Shown here piece by piece: positions 33,597-42,908 of a DNA stretch of 64,000 nt; position 1 is the first letter of the stretch; every line of letters begins with the position of its first letter. Made by a program: the position numbers and the translations under genes. Source of the stretch: Puffinus mauretanicus (lineage: Eukaryota; Chordata; Aves; Procellariiformes; Procellariidae). The notes under the pieces were generated by a model. That model was not told the DNA's origin. It saw only the letters and a program-made list of their open reading frames with translations, and made no database searches. The stretch is taken from assembly GCA_023333565.1 (NCBI GenBank), contig JAJKFH010000787.1, positions 55,570 through 119,569 on the forward strand, in the 5' to 3' direction.

Positions 33597-34156
33597 CTGC
33601 CGTCGGGCTCCCGGGGAGCTGCGGGGGCTTTGCCCTCCCTCCCTGTGGAGCCTGTCATGCCGTGCCCCCCTGAGGGCTCCTCTGCGGGTGCCCAGCTGCT
33701 CCCGCACTGGGCTCGGTGGGGACGGGGGCCCCGTGCCCCCAGCTTCCCCCATGGCACCTGGGGGAAAAGCAATCGAGCAGCCCTACCCGCCCCGTCCCGC
33801 AGGGGCGAGGGAAGGGGGGCTGCCAAGGGGACACGGGGTGTGAAATGGCCGCGGGGGCCAGGGCTTTGATCCGATTATAATGTCCCTCTCGCCCTCTTTT
33901 TTGCCAAAAGTCCCCGGTTTCCCGGGGCCGGTGGACGGGCACGGCTGCTGGCGCCCCTCGCTCGGCTGGGCTGTGAGGGGGGTGCGGGGGAGCCAGGGCC
34001 GCGCTGGGGGGCGGTTTGGGGACCCCAGCACGGCCGTGGGGTGCTCCTGGGTGACCCACTGCCTCTGGCTTCCCCCATAGCGGCTCTGGCCTCGGCGGCT
34101 GTGGGGCTGGGGCGGGGGAAGGCACCGTCCCAGTGGGGCCGGGACCCACCAATAAA
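33597..34156 (+). other. TEPSIN: TEPSIN 3' untranslated region
   Basis: GC-rich sequence from the TAG stop to the first AATAAA at 34151. No further coding exon is seen. A short 3' UTR of about 0.58 kb is implied. Confidence 0.8.
34151..34156 (+). terminator. TEPSIN: Polyadenylation signal of TEPSIN
   Basis: AATAAA in CACCAATAAACCCC, followed by the G/T-rich GGGTCTGGGAACTTGTGACT. It is the only canonical signal downstream of the TEPSIN stop and before the CEP131 CpG island. Confidence 0.85.
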
Positions 34157-34203
34157 CCCCCTACTCGGGTCTGGGAACTTGTGACTTCTTCCTGCGCCGT
34201 TGC

Positions 34204-34425
34204 TGGAGCCTGCGCCACAGCTTCCCCCTGCCCCACAGCTGGGACCCCCCAGAGCTCCCCCTGCCCCACAGCTCCCCCTGCCCCCCAGCTGGGACCCCCC
34301 AGAGCTCCCCCTGCCCCACAGCTCCCCCTGCCCCACAGCTGGGACCCCCCAGAGCTCCCCCTGCCCCCCAGCTCTCCCTGCCCCACAGCTGGGACCCCCA
34401 CAGCACCCCCTGCCCCTGTGGGGCA
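34204..34425. repeat. 50-bp minisatellite between TEPSIN and CEP131
   Basis: CTGGGACCCC recurs at 34239, 34289, 34339 and 34389, exactly 50 bp apart. Between them lie GAGCTCCCCCTGCCCCACAG blocks that are themselves doubled inside each unit. There are about four copies with few differences. The array begins some 50 bp after the TEPSIN poly(A) signal. Confidence 0.93.
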
Positions 34426-34790
34426 AGCTCCGCCCCTCGCCCCTCCCTCCTCCCCGGCCCCGCCCCTCTTCCCTCCTAGCCCCGCCTCTCACCGCCCAAT
34501 GACTCCTCCCTTCTTCTCCGGACCCCGCCCCTCACTCCCTCTTTACCCAGACCCCGCCCTCTCCCCGCCCTCCTTCACTAGACCCCGCCCTTCGTCCCCA
34601 GGCCCCACCCCTCGCACCTCCCTCTTCCCCAGATCACGCCCATCGCCCCACCCTCCTTCTTTAGGCCACGCCCCTCACCTCTACCTCATACCCAGGCCCT
34701 GCCCCTCTCCCCTCCCTCTTCCCACCCCCTTCTACGCCTCAACCTACCCCAGCTCTTCTCCTCGCCCCGCCCCTCCCTTCCGATTGGTAG
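34426..34790. repeat. Degenerate pyrimidine-rich array of GC boxes
   Basis: The plus strand is strongly C/T-biased, with CCCCGCCCCTC or close variants (CCACGCCCCTC, CCCTGCCCCTC) recurring about every 20-45 bp. Examples are near 34455, 34479, 34523, 34553, 34583, 34603, 34665, 34697 and 34762. It could be a decayed tandem repeat or a cluster of Sp1/KLF sites upstream of CEP131. Confidence 0.6.
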
Positions 34791-35120
34791 CCACCACTTC
34801 CCGCCCCCCCCCAATGGCTGGGGCGGGGGGGGTGCGCGCGGCGGCGGTAGGTTGCGCACGAGCGGGCGCGGCCTTGAGGGGACCGGGACCGGGACCGGGA
34901 CCGGGACCGGGACCTGCTCCGACGCGGGGGGACGGGGGTACGGGGGGGACCGGGGCCTTGTAGGGGCCCTTTGTGGGGGGGGCTGGAGCTGGGCAAGGAG
35001 GGCGCCAGGGCCTCGGGTGAGGCCGGGGGCCGGGGCCGGGGCTGAAGCCCCGGCCCCGGCCCCGGCCTCGCCCTCGCCCTCGGTGCTGCCCCCTCAGCAG
35101 GCCCCGGGGGGGGGGCGGGT
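34760..35120 (+). promoter_or_regulatory. CEP131: Presumed CEP131 promoter CpG island
   Basis: CpG-dense sequence with GC boxes, an ATTGG at about 34770 and a CCAAT at 34811 lies 0.6 kb after the TEPSIN poly(A) signal and 1.0 kb before the first coding CEP131 exon. A non-coding first exon is expected here. One candidate donor is CCTCGG|GTGAGG (exon end 35016), but the true start site and exon cannot be fixed from sequence alone. Confidence 0.6.
34879..34914 (+). repeat. GGGACC hexanucleotide repeat, six copies
   Basis: Six perfect tandem GGGACC units sit inside the presumed CEP131 promoter or 5' UTR. The regularly spaced G3 runs could form a G-quadruplex. Confidence 0.95.
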
Positions 35121-36106
35121 CCCTCTCACTCTCCTCTGGGCCCTTCGCGCTGCCTGGAGCCCCTCACCCGTGTCGCCCCTGCTGCGTGGGGCCTGGAGGG
35201 GCCTCGGGGGCCTGGCCCTGAGGGGTGTTCTGGGCCCGGACTCTGGGCCCCTGTTTTCCTGGTGCGATCCCAGCGGTTTCCATCGAGATCCTTTTGTTTA
35301 CTCGGCTTGCGGGAGGCTGAGGCGTTGCCGAGGTCTGCGGTGGAACCCCCGTGGCGGGGGTGAAACCAGACCTGCTGAGGGAGGGTGGGCTTAGGGCTGG
35401 TTTGTGCTGGGTGAAGAAATAAAGCGATGCCGGGGGACGGCGACAGCTCCTGGCTCAGCCCGGGAGGGGATGCAAAGGGGTAAAGCGGGGAGCGTGCCGC
35501 CTCCCGAGCTGGGAAGGGGGCTCAGCTCTGCCTGCGCCCGCGGCGAGGGGACGGCCGCTTCTGAACGGCTTCTTGGCGGAAATTGGGAGCGCTTGGTGGG
35601 GGAAGGATCCCAGTCGCTTCTTCGGCATCGCTGCCCGATGCAGGGCGCTGGGTGAGCTGGACCCCCGGCCGTAGCAGAAGGGGCCATTCTGGGCTCGCAT
35701 GATCCTCTCGCAGCCACGTCCATATGGAGTGCAGGAGCCCGGTGTGGGGAGCAGGGCTTTTCTCTTCTGTGTTAGTCGTCTGCCCTGAAGCGAGCGTCCC
35801 GGCCCGTAAATGGGACAGCAGGGCGTGGGATGGGCAGCCAGGGCGTTAGGTCAAAGCAGTGAGGAGACGGCCGCTGGTGTCAGGCACTGTGAGGAGCTCA
35901 CCTGGAGCCTCTCCTGGCCCCGCGTTCAGGGTTATTTGGCATGTGGAAATACGGAGGAAGGTGTTTTGTCCCATTTGAAAACAGTTACGGCTCTGTGTGC
36001 CGGCGTTTGTAGGAGACACCCAGGAGCAGAGCGCGTGGTTTGCTTGCCGCACGAGGCTGGATGTGCTCCCTGTGCCTTCACTTCTCCGTCTGTGCTGTGC
36101 TTCCAG
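35121..36106 (+). other. CEP131 5' intron or untranslated region
   Basis: GC-rich at first, mixed later. No coding exon is recognised before the acceptor at 36106. The AATAAA at about 35417 lies in no gene 3' end that I can identify. Confidence 0.6.
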
Positions 36107-36128
36107 GGCCCCTTCTCTCTGCTCGAGC

Positions 36129-39100
36129 ATGAAGAGCACCCGCAGCAGCTCCTCCTTCCAGGGCGCCGGTTCTGGCGGTGTGGATCTGAGCCTGACGGGC
36201 CTCCCCGCACCGGTCTCGCGGCGCCCCAGCAGCGCCTCTCCCGCCAAGCACATGGCGCGCTCCGTCTCGGTCACCGCCGACGGCAAACCGAAGAGGAACG
36301 CTCTGGTGAGTCCTGGGCAGGAGAAGTCCTTCATCCCCACATCCTTCCTGCTGCTCGGGGCGGGGAGGCGTGTGTGCGCGGGCTGTGGGATGCCTCGACG
36401 CACGCCCGCTCTCCCGGCTTCTTAACGCTGGACTGTGCTGGTCCTGCAAGGCTGAGCTTTGAAGCGCAGCCTGGGGTGGGAGGTGGCCCGGGGGGGGGCC
36501 TGGCTCCCCCCAGGAGCATCTGGCAGTGTGGCACGGCTGCGTGTTTATGGAGAGCAGCCGCACCGCCTTCGGGAGGGGAGAATTGGGCTGGTCCAGGTGC
36601 TAGCTGGAGCTGCAGCTCTGGGTGCGGCAGTGCCACGTGCTCTCTCCAAAGCTGATCGTCCTCAGCGATCAGCTGCTGGTCAGGTCTCGTCTCGACCCTT
36701 CAACATACACAGAAGGGCAAGCAGGAAAGCATCAGGCTTCAGCCTTTTCCCTTCCTTGCCCTTCACCTCCCTGTGCAGATTTCCTTCTGGAAACTCCCCA
36801 GTTCTGGTATCTTCTGCTGGATGCTGCGGCGCTTTCGTGCCCAGCGTGTGCCTTGCCAAGCACCCTCCGTTCCTGCCGGGGTCAGCAGAGCCGGGGACTC
36901 GGTGTCTCACTGAGTGGGGGTTTCTGTGACTTTTTTTTCAGCAGCACGAATGAGCCCCAGGTACTTACTGGGCTCTGTTAAGATCCAGTAGTGGAGAGTC
37001 TCTGCACTCTCTGCTGAGTAATCCCTGCTGCCTTGGCAGTCTTCCCTCACGCTCGTTCCCAGGGCAGGTAACGAGCACGGCCCTTCTGGGCTGGGGAGCT
37101 CACACAAACGAACACGTTCCTGCTGGCTCAGCAGCTGCGCGGGAGCCCGAGAGGGAGCGAGGTGTCATTGCGCTCGGCCTCAAGGAGAGGTTGGCAGCCG
37201 CGGGGATATCGGAAACATCGTGTCGGGGCTGTGTTGAAGGGGGTGGAAGGGCAGCACCGCCAGCAGTGCTATTTTAGGATGCCTGACTCACAGGGGGAGC
37301 CTGTCTAGGCCAGGCATCCCAGCTCCGCCTGCCTGTGCTTCTTCTTAACATCGCTGCTGAATTTAGCTCTCTCCTCCGCAGGAAGATGCAGGATCCCGGG
37401 CAATGAACAACCTCCGGAGGTCCAACAGCACCACCCAGGTTAACCAGCGGGTGAACGGCACGCGCAGGTACCGCTCCAGCCACCAGCCTGCGTCCGTCCG
37501 TCCCGTGGACGGGACTGTGTGAAACCCCACCCATCTGTCTGACCTCTCTTGTCCTGAGAGAGAACCAGAGCCTTTCAAAAATGTACACTAAGCTCTGTCA
37601 TACACATCGGGGGTTACAGCCTGGCCTTGGAAAGCCAAGGTCTGGTTTTTTGTTTGGTCCTTGATTAGGATTTGGGGAGGTGGAGTGTATTTCTGTGGGT
37701 GGGAAGCCTCTGTCACAAAAGACACACAGTTTAATTCCAAGGGACAGGACCGTTCGATTACAACAGCTCCTCGTGGACCCTCCAGACCGTAGCTGGACTG
37801 TGTTAGAAGATGAAAAGTTCTCCTTCTGTCTCTGGTGACCTCCCAGGGCTGTCTCTGAATTGTGATTTTCCATTCTCTTATTGCCCTGTGCCCACCCCTT
37901 TAATATATTCTATCTCTGCATGTCATGCTGAAATCTAAAGCTCTGTATAAAACCATTCATAGATTTCATGACTGTGATTCTGCATCCCTTTCCTCCTCCG
38001 TGTCGCGATGGCGGGCGGTGGGTGTGCCTCGGCTCTGTGCTGTGCGTGTTGTCAGAGTGCCCTGCCGCGATCAGAGCATGCTTCTTGCTGAAGCAGCCTG
38101 TGCAGGGTGAGAACCCTGCTATCGCTCTCGTGTTGCCGTTTGTCTGCATGCAATATTAACTCCAGAACACGTGTTCTCTCCTCCTCTCTGCCTTCCCTGG
38201 GTTCGGGCTAAAGCTCAGAGCAGACGGGAGACTTCCTGGCCCTCTTTGAGAGCAGTTCTGGGGGAAGAAAGAAAGTGGCGAGTCTGAGCAAAACCTCCCC
38301 GGAAAAGAAAACCACGTGGAACATCTTGGTGAGGACGGGGACGTCGTGGGGCGGGTGGGCTAAGTCAGCTCTGCTTGCTCGAGGCGGTGGCTGGGTGGAG
38401 GAGTGGGAGGGTTTCCCTAGACCCGAGGATGGGCTGGTACAGCTCGTCTGTGACGGCCAGGCTGGTCATTCCTCAGCCTGCAGTCAAAGCTGGCGCGGTT
38501 TCGATGGCCAACGTGCCCGGCCAGTCCTCTGGCCCGCCTTGGCCTTGTCTCTGGCCCAGGGCTTTTGGCCTCTGTGCTCCTGGCTTCTGGTGGAGGCGGG
38601 CAGAGGCGCAGGCAAAGCCTCGAGTGCTGTGGCACAGAGGTTTCTTGTGTGTGGGAGAAACGGGCTTGTGAAGGAAGAGGGTGGCGTCTGAGGACGGGGT
38701 TTGGCCCTTGCCTGCGCTCATACCTGCTGACTCCGTGCAGGACGATCAGCCGCGAGCGTTCCCGGGTCCCTCCGGCTCCCGCGGCGTTGAGCCGCCAGCA
38801 GGCATGAGGAGGAAAGAAGCCACCGCGCTCCTGGCAGCCAACTTCACTGCCAACAACAGGTAGGAGGGACGGCGCTGAGCCGGAGCCTGTAGGCCTGGTG
38901 TTGGGAGGAACTACACCGAGAAAACACCCGGGCAGAGCGGGGGGTGCCGGTGCTCTGCCCCTGCCAGGGCACGGGGGTCAAGTGCGGGGCAGACCGGTGA
39001 TGGTGTGCCAGGCTGGCTGGCCAGGACGCGTTTGGAAGCCGCGCAGGACCTTGACTGATGTGTGGGAGAGGCTGCTCTCGCTCTAGGAAAGGGAACGAGT

Positions 39101-42100
39101 AAAACTTGAACCCTTCAGGGCCAGGAGAGACAAGGCTGCCTGTAGAATAGCCTGAACAGCAGGCTGTTAGGTCTGCTCGGGCTGTGTCTGTCTGTCTGTG
39201 CGTCAGGTAACAGCTACCGAGGAGCGAGCCCTGGAGAGCGGGCGAGTTGCTTGTGAGGCATGGGCAGCTCCTCGCCTTGGGGAGCGCTCCAGACGGTCAC
39301 GGTTGGGTTGGGGGTGCAAGGCAGGGAGCATCCATGGTGCATGCTGTCCCCTTCGCATCCAGCCAGCCCTGACGCCTCGTCTTCTCTCCACAAAAGGAGC
39401 AACAAGGGCGCGATGGGCAACTGTGTCACCACCATGGTGCACAACAACTACTCCACCACTGAGAAGGGCCCTGCGCCCAAAAGCTCCAACCAGGCACCCA
39501 GCTCCCTCAAGTAAGTGCGGTGAGGTCCTGGCTTGGAGGCTGTGCTGACCCCGTGTTCGTGTGCTGGTGTGGCACAGGACGGGGCAGGACGGTGCCCAGT
39601 AGCTTCATTATCTTCCTTAGCAACGTTGTCAAAGCGACCTCAAACGAGGACGGCGAAAGCAGCAGCTTCGTGAAGTCTCAGAAGAATTTCTCCAGCAACA
39701 ACATCGTGACCCGCAACAACAACAGCAGCCTGCCCCGGAGGAAGGAGGTGACCGAGGAGGAGGCAGAGAGGTGAGGCAGAGCCGGTGCGTGGTGGCTGGT
39801 GGGAAGAGGCAGGAGGACGGTGCCGGGCGGAGGGGTGAGCTCCAGGGGAGCTGGTGCTGGTTTGTTCTTCTCCTGTGGGGCTCCAGATTCGGGAAGGGCC
39901 CCTCTTAGTGCACCCGCAGTGGCCGATTGACCCTCCCCGTGACTTGGCTCTGCACTTTGAATTGTCCTCATCAAGGGCACAAGTTCCTCCAACCCCAAAT
40001 GTCAGCCCAGGAAGAGGCTTCGTTGAGCCGGGGCGTGAGGGGACGGAAGAAGTCCCGGTGCCGTGGGCGAGCAGCTGCAGCGGGACAGGGGGGTGCTGCC
40101 CGGCCGGCGGCCGAGGAGGAGCCCGGGGCCGCGCTGACCCTCCCTCTCCCCGCAGGTTCATCCAGCAGGTGAACCTGGCCGCCGTCACCATCCAGCGCTG
40201 GTACCGACGCCACTCGCAATGGCACAGGACGGGAGCCGCGGCTCTGGGGCGCTTGCTGGCTTCCCAAAGGGAGGTCAGTCCTCTCGCTGCCGTGTGGCGC
40301 AGACCCTCCTGACACCCGTGTCCCGCTCGCCTCGCGGGCGGGGGAATCCCAGTCCCTTTAGTCACCAGACCCCCCAACCCAGACCTGAGCTGTCGGAGAC
40401 GAGGGGGCTTTGGCTTTCCGTCTAGCCAGCCCCTTGCAGTCCAGAGAGCTGAGGAGGGTCCCGTCCCCGCAGAGATGCGGGGGGAAGCGCAGGTTTGGCT
40501 CCAGGGGGAGTTCAGGCCGGGAGGCCCTGCACCCAGCACCGCACAGCTCCGGTCTACCAGCTCCCTTCAGCTGCGAGCAGGCAGACGCTTGGCAGTAGCA
40601 GCTCAAATCCTGCTGAATTCTTATTGTCTCGGACATGTTTGTGGCCAGAGGAGGGATACCCTGTCTCGGCTCATCGTAGCGAATCAGTAACGAGTTGGCT
40701 CATTAGAGAGTGACGAGTCATCTGCAGCTATTTGTGTTCTTTGTGTTTAATTATTTATCCCAATAATGAAGATTACCATAGCTCTTGCATGTGAGAGTCT
40801 ATTTTTAAGCCTTGTCTCCTCGGTGGTTTCAGACCCAGATGACTAATAATTACATTTAGTATCTAAAGAAAATAAGCTGCTCTAAAGCGGAGCTTTTCTG
40901 AGGCTCTGTACCTGCATGGAGGGGAGGACTGGGGGGATGGAAAGCCTGGATATGGGGTGACCTCAGGTGCAGTGTGCCCTCTTCCTCTTCGCTGCTGTGG
41001 GTGGTGGGTGCTGCAGAGCTCTCAGTAACGTTTTTGACCCTCCTCTCTGGAAGGAAAGGCAGCAGCGGATGGAGGAAGGGAATATCCTGGATTTGCACGA
41101 GAGGAAGGACGAGGAACGCCGGAAGATCCGAGAGGAGAAGGCGCGCCTGGCCCGACGTGCTGCCATCCAGGTAGGGACAAGGCAAGGCCTGCATGAGAGT
41201 AGTTTGTTGGCATCTTCTTGTGCGCGAGGGCCTCTCCCCTGCATCTCCCAGGGCTTTGCACGAAGTAGAATTAGAGCCAAGCCTGGAAATGGAGGGCTCC
41301 CTATGGAGACGGAGGTGCCATAGAGCGGTTTCCCATTGCGCTCCTGCCAAGCCTTGGCAGCTCATTCGCAGCCTGCGAAGACCGTGCTGGTTTCGATCTA
41401 GTTCTCGGGGAAAGGGCGAGCACGTTGACACAGGGAGACTGTAACTGCAGCTCCTCGGAGTGGCCAAGGATGAGAGCGCCCTGGGAAGGGGACCCTTCTC
41501 GGGGACAGGGTCCCTCCAGGGTGGGCTGAGCACCGCTCGTCTCACCTTGTTCTTGCAGCCCCCTTTGCGGCAGGAAAGGGCTGGTGCTCCTGGGGCACAG
41601 ATGAGGGGTTGGCACAGACTGGCACATGTTGGCTTGCAGTATAGCTGTAGATTTTTTTTTAAGACCCCCAATTTCTCTTTGTCCTAAATGGAATCATATT
41701 TCGGTGGGGGGAGATGTCGAGAGAGACACAGCAGTGAGCAGCCGGAGGACAGCAAAACGCCTCAACAGCCTTGCAAACACGTGCTTGTGACTTCCCAAAA
41801 CGCGGCTGAGGCAGCCCCCTGCGCACTGCGGCGTCGCTGCACTGTGCGGTGCTCGGCCCTCGGGATTCGGAGGCCCTTTATGGAGCAGCAGAGGACACTG
41901 CGCCGGGGCATGTGAACAGCCCGCGTTCACATGTGGAGCTGGCAGGAGCCTGGCTGCCACCTCCGCTCTGCTCCGCTCCGAGCAGTGAAGAGCAGTGAAG
42001 AGGAGAGCTGCTGTTCCTGTGCTTTCCCCTTCTCTAGAGCTGTCCTTGTTAACCCTTCCGCAGCAAACGTGTGGGTTGTTGCTGTCTCCCAGGCCCTTGC

Positions 42101-42908
42101 TAGCACTTGAAGCAGTGCAGGGACGTGTCAGAACAACACCCTGTGCTGGGCAGGATGCTGATGGCTTCTCTGTCCCTACAGGAGCTGCACCAGAAAAGGG
42201 CCCAAAAGGCTTCGGACGCAAAGTGCTTGGCAGAAGAAGAACTTGCGCTGGTGAAGGAGAGCAGAAGGGTAGCAAAGAAGAAGCCTGCCAAACCTGCTTC
42301 TGCAAGGAACGTCAGTCCAGCCGGCAGCGTCACCAAAGCCAATAATGCTGGTGAGTCCCTTCTGCAGGTCTCCGATGCTTTAGGAGCCGTGTGTGACGTG
42401 GGGGGGAAGGGGGAGGATGGAGGAGCGGTTCTCTGGGGAGCTGCTTCCAAGGGGCTGGTTGTCGCAAGTGCCTGAGAACAGTCTGGTCCTGCAGAGGCCA
42501 ATTTCCACTCAGTAGCTGCAGAGCCAGAAGAAAGCGGCCTCGCAGACCTTGGCTCCGTGCCCTCGCGGGACCCTGGGCCAGAGGACAAGCTGCAGGTGGG
42601 TCTGGCTTTGCCTCGTGGGGCTCCTGGCACCAGCTGTTCTGCCGGGGCGGCTTTGGAGCCTTCGTTGACTTCTGGGGAGATCCGGCAAAGTCTTTTGCTG
42701 CAAGGTGTGTTGTCTTCTCCCCTAGGATGTGAGCTCCAGAGAGACGGGTGGCGAGGATCTGGAGACGGTGGTGACTGCTGCCAGCAGGGCTCAGTCCAAG
42801 GTCACTCTCAATGAGCTCCTGGACACGCTCAGGCTGTTGGAGGAAGAGCCAGAGCTGCTGCCCCCGCCGAAGCTCTTCAAGAAGGACAGATATGCCTGGA
42901 TAGACGGG
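36129..42908 (+). CDS. CEP131: CEP131 N-terminal exons (disordered region and IQ motif)
   Basis: Exons: 36129-36305, 37382-37450, 38221 (or 38224)-38328, 38741-38859, 39397-39510, 39621-39770, 40156-40273, 41054-41170, 42182-42350, 42495-42595 and 42726-42908. Ser47 in MARSVSV and Ser75 in RRSNSTT align with human Ser47 and Ser78, the reported MK2 / 14-3-3 sites. The IQ motif is VTIQRWYRR at about residues 256-264. A DFLALFE block comes from exon 38221. Exon 37382 could instead end at 37467 (donor CGCAG|GTACCG), but that breaks the frame with the next exon, so 37450 (CGG|GTGAAC) was chosen. Confidence 0.88.

Noticed and set aside
32384..33826. 480-codon open frame on the minus strand
   Set aside because: It lies antisense across TEPSIN exons 11-13 and the introns between them. 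It is a by-product of high GC3 in the real gene, with no family resemblance.
34133..34963. 276-codon plus-strand frame rich in Pro and Ser
   Set aside because: It is a translation of the 50-bp minisatellite and the GC-box array, starting beside the TEPSIN poly(A) signal.
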